This document shows, piece by piece, positions 55,304-63,717 of a stretch of DNA of 64,000 nucleotides. The translations under genes and the position numbers were made by a program. The number at the start of each line of letters is the position of its first letter. Position 1 is the stretch's first letter. The DNA lies in NCBI RefSeq assembly GCF_003264855.1, contig NZ_NFZS01000005.1, positions 62,001 to 126,000 on the forward strand, written 5' to 3'. Source of the stretch: Dyella jiangningensis. GTDB lineage: Bacteria > Pseudomonadota > Gammaproteobacteria > Xanthomonadales > Rhodanobacteraceae. A model generated the notes under the pieces. The model made no database searches. It worked only from the letters and a program-made list of their open reading frames with translations, and was not told the origin of the DNA.

Positions 55304-57505
55304 TTAGAAACTGAAGTCCTTCTGCAGCGTGAGGTACACGCCGCGACGCGGACCGAACTGCGGTGCGCCCACGCCCACGCCGGTACCGTCGCGCAGTTCG
55401 TACGTGCGGTCGAACGCGTTGATCAATGCCAGCTGGGTCTTCACCTTGCCGAAGCTGCCGACGTTGAAGTCGTGCGCCACGTTGAGGTTGAGCTGGAAGT
55501 AGTACGGCAGCGAGGCGCCGTTGGGGACGCCCGGTGCCTCCTTGCGCAGGCCACTGCCGAACAGGTAGTCGGCGCCGACGCGCGTGGTGTCGGTGAACGA
55601 GTAAGTGATGCCACCGGACGACGACAGCTTCTGGTCGTGGTCCAGGTGGATCCAGTTGTCGTTGATGTACGCCAGCTCGTCTTCGCCAAAGTTGTACTGG
55701 CCAGTCATCACCTGCTTACCCATGGCCCGACTGAAGGCGAAATTGAAGTACGCCGAGACAGGGCCATTGTCGTAGTTGAGGGTGAACTCCGCGCCGCGGA
55801 TGCGACCCTGCGCGTAGTTGAAGTTGGAGTAGATCAGCGCCGCACCGAACTGGCCTTCGTCCTGCAGGCGTTTGACCTTGCGGTAGTAGGCATCCAGGCC
55901 CACCGTGAGCGTGGAGCCGAAGTGCTGCTGGACGCCCAGGTCAAAGTAGTCGGAGCGCTCCGACAGCGGAAGATTGTTGCCGCCGCTGGGCAGTTCGTTC
56001 GTCGTGCCGTTGAACCGCGCGATGTTGCTGTCGTCGATCACCTCCGTGGCCGGCGGCGTGAAATAGCGCGAATAACCCGCATGAATCGTCGTGCTGTCCG
56101 TGGCCTGGTACACCACGCCAAGGCGCGGGCTCAGCTGGCTTTCGGTGCGGAACAGCTCGTAGCGATCGCCACGCACGCCGTAGTTCACCGTCCACTTGTC
56201 GCCAATGCTCCACTCGTCCTGCAGGTACGCCGACCACGTACGCGCCAGCAGCTTGGTGGCGTCGTAGATGCCGATCGGCGTGGTGCTGGCCTGCGAGCCA
56301 TCCGGATTGGCCGGGAACACCAGCGAATTGTTGCTGATGTTGCCGCGCTCGAACTCACCGTAGATGCCATAGCGCAGCGTGTGGGCGTCGCCCAGCGGCG
56401 TGGCGAAATCCGCCTGCAGCGTGCTGGCGCGGTTGGAGCGGTTGATGGTGGAAGCCACGCCGTTGAACATCAGGTCGCCCACTTCGTCGGGCAGGAAATT
56501 CACCGTGCTGTAGCGCTGGCCCAGCGACACCTGGTAATCCGTCTTGCCCCACTTGCCCTGCAGCGAGAGCACGCCGAAACGCGTCTGCTCCTTCTGCCGC
56601 TCGTTGAGATCGGCCGAATTGAATTCGGTCTGGTCGAGATAGCCGAACTGCGGCTGCTGGTTCGGATTGTTGGGGACCTCGAAGCGGTTGTTGGTCGCGC
56701 CGAACATGAAGCTCACGCGCGTGTTGTCGTTGATCAGATAGGAGATATCGCCGAAACCTTTCACCTGGTTGGTGTGGTCATGGATCGGCGTGCGGCTGGG
56801 CGTCGGATTCTCGATGCCGACGTCGTTCTCCAGATAGTTCGCCGTGACGAACCAGCTCCAGCGATCGCTGCTGCCCCAGAGCGAAGCGTTCGGGTTGAGC
56901 GTGCCGAACGAGCCGCCAGTAATGCCGACGCTGCCGCCATTGCCCAGCTCGTGGCCGCTCTTGGTGTCGATGTCCACCACGGCGGCCGTGCGCAGGCCGT
57001 ATTGCGCCGGCAGGGCGCCATCGAGCAGCTTCACGCTCTGGATGGTGCGCGCATCCAGCGTCTGGCCAAAGCCGGAGATGGACTCGGGGATGATCACGCC
57101 ATTGATGCGGTACTGCAGGTTCGCGTGGTCGCCGCGCACGTGCAAGCCACCGTAGGAGTCCTGCACCACGCCCGGTGCCTGCAGGATCACCTGGTTGAGC
57201 GGCGTGGAATCGCCCAGCGGCAGCTGCTGGATCGCCTTCTGGTCGATCACGTACTGGCTGCTGCCGGTGTCCGGCGACAACGAATTGCGCGACTGGTCGA
57301 GCGCTGCCGACACGTCGATGGCGCTGAGCTGCTTCACCTTGTTGCCGGGCTTGGTGCCCGCGGTTGCCGCGTCGCCGTCGTTGCCGCCAGCGCCGCCGCC
57401 GGGGGCCACCTCATTCATGTCGGCACGGCTGTTCGTCTGGGCGAACGCGGCCGGGACGGCACCCAGCGCAACAGCAAGACTCAAGGCAAGCAGGGAACGT
57501 TTCAT
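55304..57505 (-). CDS. TonB-dependent outer-membrane receptor 3, candidate zinc-responsive
   Basis: A 733-residue receptor without the regulatory-like domain found in the other two. The signal peptide ends AAFAQT; a Gly/Asp-rich linker follows, then KVKQLSAIDVSAALDQSR as the plug entry and YGGLHVRGDHANLQYRING and QYGLRTAAVVDIDTKSG in the plug. A 22-strand-type barrel closes with YLTLQKDFSF. The upstream region has a GTTATAAC dyad like Zur boxes. HDHTNQ, near residue 240, is a possible metal site. Zinc or a zinc chelate is a candidate cargo; this is inference. Confidence 0.9.
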   Translation of the reverse strand: MKRSLLALSLAVALGAVPAAFAQTNSRADMNEVAPGGGAGGNDGDAATAGTKPGNKVKQLSAIDVSAALDQSRNSLSPDTGSSQYVIDQKAIQQLPLGDSTPLNQVILQAPGVVQDSYGGLHVRGDHANLQYRINGVIIPESISGFGQTLDARTIQSVKLLDGALPAQYGLRTAAVVDIDTKSGHELGNGGSVGITGGSFGTLNPNASLWGSSDRWSWFVTANYLENDVGIENPTPSRTPIHDHTNQVKGFGDISYLINDNTRVSFMFGATNNRFEVPNNPNQQPQFGYLDQTEFNSADLNERQKEQTRFGVLSLQGKWGKTDYQVSLGQRYSTVNFLPDEVGDLMFNGVASTINRSNRASTLQADFATPLGDAHTLRYGIYGEFERGNISNNSLVFPANPDGSQASTTPIGIYDATKLLARTWSAYLQDEWSIGDKWTVNYGVRGDRYELFRTESQLSPRLGVVYQATDSTTIHAGYSRYFTPPATEVIDDSNIARFNGTTNELPSGGNNLPLSERSDYFDLGVQQHFGSTLTVGLDAYYRKVKRLQDEGQFGAALIYSNFNYAQGRIRGAEFTLNYDNGPVSAYFNFAFSRAMGKQVMTGQYNFGEDELAYINDNWIHLDHDQKLSSSGGITYSFTDTTRVGADYLFGSGLRKEAPGVPNGASLPYYFQLNLNVAHDFNVGSFGKVKTQLALINAFDRTYELRDGTGVGVGAPQFGPRRGVYLTLQKDFSF

Positions 57506-57539
57506 AGGGATCCAGAGAGGGGCGGTGAAGTTCTTATTT

Positions 57540-57560
57540 TCGATACGTTATAACATTGCC
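57540..57560 (-). promoter_or_regulatory. Zur-box-like operator overlapping the receptor 3 promoter
   Basis: Read on the minus strand, AATGTTATAACGTAT centres on the perfect dyad GTTATAAC (57547-57554), 42 bases before the start codon. It matches the AT-rich core seen in gammaproteobacterial Zur sites, and TATAAC within it could be the -10 element. No good -35 is visible. The name is by resemblance from memory. Confidence 0.42.
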
Positions 57561-57705
57561 ATTCTACCCCAGGCCGCGCCTGCCCCAAAAGTCATGCCTG
57601 GCGCCGAAACATTCTGCGGCCCGGCGCGATTCGTCCGGCCAGCTCAGCGGGATTTCACGGGCGGCCTCTAGACTGGCTGCCGTACGTCGCTTCGAGTCAG
57701 GGCCC

Positions 57706-58341
57706 ATGACCGCACCCTCATCCCAGCTTCCCGCGGTGATCACCGACCACAGCCGGGTCACCCAGGCCATCCTCGACTTTGTCAGCCAGATTCCCGACAG
57801 CACCATCGAAGGCAGCCGGCAGCCCGAGCAGGAAGCCCAGCGTCTGGCGGCCCGCGCCTCCCAGCGGGCTGCACTGACCGCCGGCTCGCTCGCCCTGCCG
57901 CCCGGGCCGCTGGGCTGGCTGACCGTGCTGCCGGAACTCATCGCCATCTGGAAGATCCAGGCGCAGATGGTCAGCGACATCGCGGCCGCCTACGGCAAGC
58001 ATTCGGACCTGGGCCGCGAGCAGATGCTGTGGTGCCTGTTCCGCCATACCGCGGCGCAGGCGTTCCGCGACCTGGTGGTACGCGTGGGCGATCGCCTGCT
58101 GTTCCGCCGGGTGACCTATAGCGTGGCCGAGCGCATCGCCAAGACCGTCGGGGTGAAGGTCACCCAGCGTGCGGTCGGCAAGGGCATCTCGCGCTGGCTG
58201 CCGGTAGTGGGCGCGATGGGCGTAGGCGCCTATGCGTACTACGACACGGGACAGGTGGCGCGCACCGCGATCGCGATGTTCAGCGCCTCCTTCGAGACAG
58301 AACAGGCGAGCGAGCCGGGTGGCATCACGCCGACGGGATGA
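57706..58341 (+). CDS. EcsC-family protein
   Basis: A 211-residue protein of the EcsC family (first named from a Bacillus ABC-transporter cluster; function unknown). A central hydrophobic pair (LPPGPLGWLTVLPELIAIW, and VVGAMGVGAYAYYDTGQVART near the C-terminus) suggests a peripheral or hairpin membrane association. Residues 40-70 are Ala/Gln/Arg-rich helix (QEAQRLAARASQRAAL). ATG 57706 is used; a longer open frame to 57556 lacks a ribosome site. It is divergent from the third TonB receptor and 58 bases before the SDR gene, with which it may share a transcript. Confidence 0.75.
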   Translation: MTAPSSQLPAVITDHSRVTQAILDFVSQIPDSTIEGSRQPEQEAQRLAARASQRAALTAGSLALPPGPLGWLTVLPELIAIWKIQAQMVSDIAAAYGKHSDLGREQMLWCLFRHTAAQAFRDLVVRVGDRLLFRRVTYSVAERIAKTVGVKVTQRAVGKGISRWLPVVGAMGVGAYAYYDTGQVARTAIAMFSASFETEQASEPGGITPTG

Positions 58342-58399
58342 CGTCCCCGACGCTTTGCGGCAAGCTCGCGATCCAGTCGCGTCACGCAGGAGCCCACGC

Positions 58400-59146
58400 A
58401 TGAGCCCACGCCACGAGCGTCCCGTCGTCCTCGTCACCGGGGCAGGCAAGCGGGTCGGAGCGGTCATCGCGCGGACGCTGCACGCGGCAGGCTATGACCT
58501 TGCCCTGCACTATCGCCGATCCGCCGCCGACGCCGAGCTGCTGGCTGCGTCACTGGAACGCCAGCGCAGCGGCAGTACCTATACCGTGCAAGGCGAGTTG
58601 GCAGACATCGATGTGCTGCCCGACATGGTGCAACGCGTGCTGAATCGTTTCGGCCGTCTCGACGCACTGGTCAACAATGCCTCGGCGTTCTACCCCACAC
58701 CCGTCGGCACCGCGACGCCGGCGCAGTGGAACGAACTCTTTGCATCGAACGCCCAGGCGCCGTTCTTCCTCGCGCAGGCTGCGACGCCCGCGTTGCGCGA
58801 GGCGCGAGGCGCCATCGTCAATCTCGTGGACATCTACGCCGAGCGCCCGCTCGCCAACCATCCGTTGTACTGCATGGCGAAAGCAGCCCTGGCCGCGATG
58901 ACGCGGTCGCTCGCACTCGATCTTGGCCCCGATGTGCGCGTGAACGGCGTCGCGCCCGGCGCGGTGATGTGGCCAAGCGATGGCAAGCCGTACGACGACC
59001 AGCAGGCCATGCTCGCTCGCACGCCGCTGCAGCGTGCCGGCTCTCCGGAAGATGTAGCGGGCGCCGTGCTGTGGCTGTTGCGTGATGCGCCGTTCGTGAC
59101 CGGGCAGATCATTCGCGTGGACGGCGGGCGGACGCTGTCCGTCTAG
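58400..59146 (+). CDS. Pteridine reductase-type short-chain dehydrogenase
   Basis: A 248-residue NADPH-dependent SDR. The cofactor motif TGAGKRVGAVIARTL carries the arginine typical of pteridine reductases (TGxxKRxG). Then NNASAFYPTPVGTATP, the catalytic tyrosine-lysine pair in YCMAKAALAAMT, and VNGVAPGAVMWP. The C-terminus FVTGQIIRVDGGRTLSV is usual. Pteridine reduction would tie it to folate metabolism, and folB-folK lie 1.7 kb downstream on the other strand. ATG 58400 starts just inside a run of CCCACGC-type words. A REP cluster follows. Confidence 0.87.
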   Translation: MSPRHERPVVLVTGAGKRVGAVIARTLHAAGYDLALHYRRSAADAELLAASLERQRSGSTYTVQGELADIDVLPDMVQRVLNRFGRLDALVNNASAFYPTPVGTATPAQWNELFASNAQAPFFLAQAATPALREARGAIVNLVDIYAERPLANHPLYCMAKAALAAMTRSLALDLGPDVRVNGVAPGAVMWPSDGKPYDDQQAMLARTPLQRAGSPEDVAGAVLWLLRDAPFVTGQIIRVDGGRTLSV

Positions 59147-59163
59147 GGCATCGCGTTATATCT

Positions 59164-59363
59164 GTAGGAGCCCACCCAGTGGGCGACCGCAGAGCTTGAT
59201 ATATCCCGCTCCGTCGGGTTGTCGCGCACAGGGTGCGCTCCCACAGGGGATCAATCGGCGTTACAGGCGGGACGCGAGCGATGGAGCAACGCTACGCAGC
59301 CGATCGCGCACTGGGTGCGCTCCTACAAAAGACCTTCGTAGGGAGCGCACCGCGATCGTGCGA
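59164..59363. repeat. Cluster of four GTAG-type REP elements
   Basis: Copies read GTAGGAGCCCACCCAGTGGG (59164), inverted GTGGGAGCGCACCCTGTGCG (59223-59244), inverted GTAGGAGCGCACCCAGTGCG (59305-59326), and a diverged direct copy GTAGGGAGCGCACCGCGAT (59338). The first two form one inverted pair and the last two form another. The cluster fills the space between the SDR and DUF6159 genes, ending one base before the DUF6159 stop. It matches the pair near 37807. Confidence 0.85.
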
Positions 59364-59364
59364 C

Positions 59365-60222
59365 TTACTTCTTCGGCTTGAACGCCTGCTCAAGCATGGC
59401 CTGGTCGAAGCCGTAGCCGACCTGGCCTTCTTCCGCATACCGATACAGCGCGGCGGCGTAGATTCCCTGCAGCGAGGCCTGGATCAGGCCGAGCAGCGTG
59501 ATGCCGACAGCCACGATGACTACCGCAACGATGATCGCCGCCACGGATTGCATGGCGACCGCGCCCACGATGATGCCGGCCGACACCAGGATGGCCAGGA
59601 ACATCAGCAGGCCGAACACCACGCCGAGACCGGCGTTGCCGATGATGTTCTCGCCCCAGGTGCGCTTGAGCAGATCCACGCTGTGCCTGATCGCGTCGGT
59701 CGGGCCCACGTCCTGGCTGGCGAGCACCGGTACCACCAGGAAGGTGGCCACCGTCCAGGCCAGCCCGAGGAAACCGGCCACCAGGCGACCGATCAGACCC
59801 AGCCGTTCCTGCAGCGCGCGCAGTACCAGGCCGACGGTGGCGGCGATCAGCGCGTAGCCGAAGATGTTCACGATGCGCGCCCGCGCGATCGCGAAACCAG
59901 CGGCGAAACTGGTCGGCTCGCCGCGCAGGCGCATCAGCGCCGCGCCGGCCAACGCGGTGTTGAAGAAGATGATCACGAAGTACTGCACCAGGTAGAACAG
60001 GAACAGCACGACGTAACCGCCCATGGACAACGCGCGCCCATGCACTTCACCCGCGCCTTCCGCGCCGGCAAAGGCGAGGATCATGGGAATGAGGAAACTC
60101 GCGGCCACCAGCAGGCAGCAAAGGCCCGATGCCAGCGGAAACATCAACAGCGACTTGTCCGAACGCAGCACCGCTGCGCTGGCCTTCATCAACTCCCAGC
60201 TGCGGGAGAACTTGCCTGCCAT
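59365..60222 (-). CDS. DUF6159-type polytopic membrane protein
   Basis: A 285-residue inner-membrane protein with about six hydrophobic helices. It begins MAGKFSRSWELMKASAAVLRSDK, the lead-in seen in DUF6159 proteins, and ends in a charged cytoplasmic tail (GYGFDQAMLEQAFKPKK). SVDLLKRTWGENIIGNAGLG between helices is a recognisable family block. The function is unknown. It is a single gene whose stop codon abuts a REP element; another degenerate REP lies just upstream of its start. Confidence 0.75.
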   Translation of the reverse strand: MAGKFSRSWELMKASAAVLRSDKSLLMFPLASGLCCLLVAASFLIPMILAFAGAEGAGEVHGRALSMGGYVVLFLFYLVQYFVIIFFNTALAGAALMRLRGEPTSFAAGFAIARARIVNIFGYALIAATVGLVLRALQERLGLIGRLVAGFLGLAWTVATFLVVPVLASQDVGPTDAIRHSVDLLKRTWGENIIGNAGLGVVFGLLMFLAILVSAGIIVGAVAMQSVAAIIVAVVIVAVGITLLGLIQASLQGIYAAALYRYAEEGQVGYGFDQAMLEQAFKPKK

Positions 60223-60295
60223 AACAACCTCCTTGTGATGGATGCGCGATTTCTAGCATCCGCAGGTTACGGACAACAGTGCCACACCGCTTTTT

Positions 60296-60352
60296 GCAGG
60301 GCGCACCCTGTGCGCGATAACCGCCCGAGCGCACGCCTCGAAAGGAGCGCTA
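60296..60352. repeat. Degenerate GTAG-type REP pair
   Basis: GCAGGGCGCACCCTGTGCGC at 60296 and an inverted GTAGCGCTCC remnant at 60343-60352 face each other and run into the folK stop codon. Both arms are diverged from the clear copies at 59164 and 37807. Confidence 0.5.
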
Positions 60353-60832
60353 CAACGCCTCGACCACCAGCGGCTCGCTCTCCACCGGAAACCCCGCCCA
60401 CAACTCCCCCATCGTCCTTCCACTCACCGGATGCCTGAGCTCCGGCGCGATATCGGCGATGGGCTTCAGCACGAACGCGTGGCGAAGCTCCTTGCGCGGG
60501 ATGTCGAGATGACCTTCGCCCTGCCGCACCAGGTCGTCATAGAGCACGATGTCCAGATCCAGCGTGCGATCGGAGAACCGCGGCACGTCGCGGCGACGAC
60601 CATGACGGTCTTCCAGGGCGTGCAGCCAGTCGTTCAGCGCCTCGGGCGAGAGATCGGTATCGAGGCCCACGGCGAGGTTGATGAAGTCGGCGCCATCGAA
60701 ACCCACCGACTTGCTGCGATACGCCGGCGACACTGCGATGACGCCGAAGCGTGCACGCAGTTCATCCAGGGCGGCGCGGAGGTAACGATGCGGCTCGAGA
60801 TTCGAGCCAAGGCTCAGATAGACGCGCGCCAT
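60350..60832 (-). CDS. folK: 2-amino-4-hydroxy-6-hydroxymethyldihydropteridine pyrophosphokinase
   Basis: FolK (160 residues) transfers pyrophosphate from ATP to the pterin on the way to folate. Visible are MARVYLSLGSNLEPHRYLRAAL, VSPAYRSKSVGF, DFINLAVGLDTDL, and the core RFSDRTLDLDIVLYDD with the metal-binding aspartates, then PRKELRHAFVLKPIADIAPE. ATG 60832 starts three bases after the folB stop, so folB-folK form one transcript. The length is normal. Confidence 0.94.
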   Translation of the reverse strand: MARVYLSLGSNLEPHRYLRAALDELRARFGVIAVSPAYRSKSVGFDGADFINLAVGLDTDLSPEALNDWLHALEDRHGRRRDVPRFSDRTLDLDIVLYDDLVRQGEGHLDIPRKELRHAFVLKPIADIAPELRHPVSGRTMGELWAGFPVESEPLVVEAL

Positions 60833-60834
60833 CG

Positions 60835-61194
60835 CTATTGCGGTCGCACGCCGCGCTCGATGCGCACGCCCACGGCTTTCGCGCCACGCACGGCGCCGGG
60901 CTTGGAAAGCTTCAGCCGCACCCACGCCACGCCGAACTCCTCGCGGATGATGGCTGCGCAACGCTCGGCCAGCGTCTCCACCAGGCCGAAGCTCGACGCA
61001 CCCACGTAATCGATGAGGCGCTTGGACACGTCCTTGTAGTTGAGCGTGAGCGCGATGTCGTCCGTGGCGGCCGGCGCGGTGTTGTCGAACGCCATCTCGA
61101 TGTCGAACGACAAGGTCTGGCGCACGCGGCGCTCCCAGTCGTAGATGCCGATCACGGCATCGATGCGCAGGTCTTCGATGAAAACAGTATCCAT
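60835..61194 (-). CDS. folB: Dihydroneopterin aldolase
   Basis: A 119-residue enzyme that makes 6-hydroxymethyl-dihydropterin, the substrate of the next gene. Seen are MDTVFIEDLRIDAVIGIYDWERRVRQ, with the substrate-contacting tyrosine, and LNYKDVSKRLIDYVGASSFGLVETLAERCA. A C-terminal LKLSKPGAVRGAKAVGVRIER carries the catalytic lysine region. ATG 61194 is supported by the family start; the frame to 61302 is not. It is first of the folB-folK pair. Confidence 0.94.
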   Translation of the reverse strand: MDTVFIEDLRIDAVIGIYDWERRVRQTLSFDIEMAFDNTAPAATDDIALTLNYKDVSKRLIDYVGASSFGLVETLAERCAAIIREEFGVAWVRLKLSKPGAVRGAKAVGVRIERGVRPQ

Positions 61195-61412
61195 GGGGCG
61201 GCGACACCGTAGTAATGGGGCAACGCCACAATGAGATGCCCGGCGATCACCTCGCCATTGTAACGAGTCCCGGCGTCCACGCAGAGACGCATCAAGGCGC
61301 AACTTTCGGACGAATCCTAATGTACATGCGCGCTGCCGCGCGTATGTTGTCCGCCCCCGGACGCCAACCGGGCGTCTGCCGACTTATTTTTTGCCTGGAT
61401 CAGAGACATAGC

Positions 61413-62162
61413 ATGTCGTTGCTGCACAAACTCGAAGGCCTCTATGGTGGCCTCATCCGCCTGCTTACAGCCCTGCTGACCGTAACGCTGCTGGTCGTTT
61501 CGGTGGTGGCGCTGTTCAACTGGCAGCGCGCTACCGCAAGCGAATCGCCTCGCAAGGAAGCGGCGCAGCCTGCGCCTCCCAAGGTCGCCAGCGAGGATCT
61601 CATCAAGCGCGTCGTCGCCAGCCAGACCGGCCAATCGGTGGACCCCATCAGCACTCATGATCCCAACCGTACGGCATATGACCGTATCGGCAGGGCCGTA
61701 GCGGCCTTCGCCGAGAAGCATCCGTCGGACGAAGACTTGAGCGTAGACGATGTGATCTCGTTTGCCCGCGAAAAAGTGAGCTATCAGGACACCCCCGAAC
61801 TGAAAGCCGCGTACGCCGCCGGCCTTGCCGATACGCTGGAGCGCGCGCTAGCCGATGCCAGGATCGACGCCTTGCTGCGCGCGCCAGACGCGCGCAAGGC
61901 AGACGCATGGGCCAACGACGCCACAGCCATGGACATCACCCACGCCCTGATCAACCAATTCGATAGCGATTTCACCGAACAGGTCACCACGGTCAGCAAT
62001 CTTCACGAAGACCGCGACGTCATGGATCACGAGAAGCAAGCCAATGCCTGGCGCTCGCTCATGCGCCTCGGTGGCCCGCTGCTGATGCTCATGTTGCTGC
62101 TGCAGGTGCTTACGTTCGGCCGCCTCGAGCAAAACACACGGCAGACCCGGACCGCGAAATAG
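61413..62162 (+). CDS. Two-helix membrane protein of unknown function
   Basis: A 249-residue protein that I cannot assign. A hydrophobic helix at about residues 12-38 (LLTALLTVTLLVVSVVALF) and a second at about 222-238 (LGGPLLMLMLLLQVLTF) place both ends near the inner membrane. The segment between them, about 180 residues, is likely periplasmic and highly charged (HPSDEDLSVDDVISFAREKV, TLERALADARIDALLR). ATG 61413 gives MSLLHKLEGLYGGL; a longer open frame to 61215 lacks a ribosome site. A strong terminator follows. No paralog or partner is nearby. Confidence 0.6.
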   Translation: MSLLHKLEGLYGGLIRLLTALLTVTLLVVSVVALFNWQRATASESPRKEAAQPAPPKVASEDLIKRVVASQTGQSVDPISTHDPNRTAYDRIGRAVAAFAEKHPSDEDLSVDDVISFAREKVSYQDTPELKAAYAAGLADTLERALADARIDALLRAPDARKADAWANDATAMDITHALINQFDSDFTEQVTTVSNLHEDRDVMDHEKQANAWRSLMRLGGPLLMLMLLLQVLTFGRLEQNTRQTRTAK

Positions 62163-62167
62163 AAAAA

Positions 62168-62192
62168 GGCCACCTTCGGGTGGCCTGCTTTT
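62168..62192 (+). terminator. Rho-independent terminator of the two-helix protein gene
   Basis: GGCCACC and GGTGGCC pair around TTCG; TGCTTTT follows. A run of A residues before the stem could give a weaker terminator for tsaD on the minus strand. Confidence 0.82.
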
Positions 62193-62202
62193 GCGGGCGC
62201 CG

Positions 62203-63270
62203 CTACATCGCCGGTGGCAGCGTTTCCAGATCCCAGCGCGGGAACACCTGCACCGATTCGTCCTGGTGTTGCCCGTGCGCGAGGCGGATGGCGCCGGCCA
62301 GCGCGATCATCGCGCCGTTGTCGGTGCAGAACGCCAGGCGTGGGAAATACGCCTTGAAACCGTCCTTTTCACCCGCTGCGGCCAGCTCGGCGCGCAAACG
62401 CTTGTTGGCACCCACGCCACCGGCAATCACCAGGCGCTTGGCGCCGGCCGCCTGCAGCGCACGGCGGCACTTGATGATCATGGTGTCGACGATCGCCTCC
62501 TCGAAGGCGCGGGCGATGTCGGCGCGGGTCTGCTCGCTCTGGTCCGACTGCTGCCAGGCCAGCAGCACCTGGGTCTTCAGCCCCGAGAAGCTGAAATCCA
62601 GGCCGGGTCGGTCGGTCATCGGGCGCGAGAAGCGGAACGCGCCGGGGCGCCCCTGCTCGGCCAGCTTCGCCAGCGCGGGGCCGCCGGGGTACGGCAGGCC
62701 CATCAGCTTGGCGGTCTTGTCGAAGGCTTCACCGGCTGCGTCATCCAGCGTGTCACCCAGGATCCGGTACTCGCCGATGCCCTTCACCTCCACCAGCATC
62801 GAATGGCCGCCGGACACCAGCAGGGCCACGAAGGGCGGCTCCGGCGGGTCTTCCTCCAGCAAGGGCGCCAGCAGGTGGCCTTCCATGTGGTGCACGCCGA
62901 TGGCAGGCACGCCCAGCGCCCAGGCCATGGCCCGGGCCGCCGAGGCGCCCACCAGCAAGGCGCCCACGAGGCCGGGGCCGGCTGTATAGGCCACGCCGCC
63001 CAGATCCGCGGGGGTCAGGCCCGCCTGGGCCAACGCCTCACGCACCAGCGGCAGCAATTTGCGCACGTGATCGCGGCTGGCCAGCTCGGGCACGACCCCG
63101 CCGTATTCCGCGTGGAGCTTGATCTGGCTGTAGAGGGCATGTGAAAGCAGGCCCTCGCCGGGCGCCTCCGGATACCAGCGCAGCAGGGCTACGCCGGTCT
63201 CGTCACAGGAGGTTTCGATGCCCAGCACCGGCTTGGTCAACTGGGACTTTGAAAATGCTGTCGTTTCCAC
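62203..63270 (-). CDS. tsaD: tRNA N6-adenosine threonylcarbamoyltransferase
   Basis: TsaD puts threonylcarbamoyl on A37 of ANN-reading tRNAs. About 355 residues with [41 protein letters not shown], the metal-binding histidines in [24 protein letters not shown] and [13 protein letters not shown]. The start given is GTG 63270; it lies inside the likely rpsU promoter, so an in-frame TTG or GTG near 63228-63240, just before VLGIETS, may be the true start. The gene is divergent from rpsU, a very common arrangement. Confidence 0.93.
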   Translation of the reverse strand: METTAFSKSQLTKPVLGIETSCDETGVALLRWYPEAPGEGLLSHALYSQIKLHAEYGGVVPELASRDHVRKLLPLVREALAQAGLTPADLGGVAYTAGPGLVGALLVGASAARAMAWALGVPAIGVHHMEGHLLAPLLEEDPPEPPFVALLVSGGHSMLVEVKGIGEYRILGDTLDDAAGEAFDKTAKLMGLPYPGGPALAKLAEQGRPGAFRFSRPMTDRPGLDFSFSGLKTQVLLAWQQSDQSEQTRADIARAFEEAIVDTMIIKCRRALQAAGAKRLVIAGGVGANKRLRAELAAAGEKDGFKAYFPRLAFCTDNGAMIALAGAIRLAHGQHQDESVQVFPRWDLETLPPAM

Positions 63271-63278
63271 GGTATACT
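63249..63278 (+). promoter_or_regulatory. Sigma-70 promoter of the rpsU-yqeY operon
   Basis: TTGAAA (63249-63254), an 18-base spacer and TATACT (63273-63278) make a strong match to the consensus, about 55 bases before the rpsU start. It overlaps the 5' end of tsaD as annotated from 63270. Confidence 0.8.
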
Positions 63279-63339
63279 TCGCGGCTCACCGTATTCCTAC
63301 GGTCCGTCAAGGCGGGCCAGTCTAACATTTGGAGTCTCC

Positions 63340-63555
63340 ATGCCCAGCGTAAAAGTCCGCGAGAACGAGCCGTTCGAGCTTGCCCTCCGTCGCTTCAAGC
63401 GCACCTGCGAAAAGGCCGGCATCCTGGCCGAAACCCGCAAGCGCGAGTTCTACGAAAAGCCGACCCAGGAGCGTAAGCGCAAGCGTGCAGCCGCGGTGAA
63501 GCGTCACCTGCGCCGTCTCTCGCGCGACACCTCGCGTCGCACGCGCCTGTACTGA
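63340..63555 (+). CDS. rpsU: 30S ribosomal protein S21
   Basis: A 71-residue very basic protein, complete and of normal length: [20 protein letters not shown], then [19 protein letters not shown] and a C-terminal tail rich in Arg and Lys. S21 joins the 30S platform next to the 3' end of 16S rRNA and helps initiation. ATG 63340 follows TTGGAGTC. It begins the macromolecular-synthesis operon, usually rpsU-(yqeY)-dnaG-rpoD. Confidence 0.98.
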   Translation: MPSVKVRENEPFELALRRFKRTCEKAGILAETRKREFYEKPTQERKRKRAAAVKRHLRRLSRDTSRRTRLY

Positions 63556-63665
63556 GGCCTCCCGTCCGCCCCGCGGACGACTTGAGGCTCTGGCGCTTCT
63601 GGCGCCGCAGGTAGCTTGGCAGCTGGCGCGTCCATCCGCTGCCGCTGACTTTGTAGACCTACACT

Positions 63666-63694
63666 AGCCGGCGTTGCCCAGAGCAACGCCGGCT
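63666..63694 (+). terminator. Hairpin between rpsU and yqeY
   Basis: AGCCGGCGTTGC and GCAACGCCGGCT form a 12-bp perfect stem with a five-base loop; TTTGTGTGTTT follows. It probably acts as a partial terminator giving more rpsU than downstream mRNA, as known for this operon in E. coli. Confidence 0.75.
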
Positions 63695-63717
63695 TTGTGT
63701 GTTTCCGAGGATAGATC

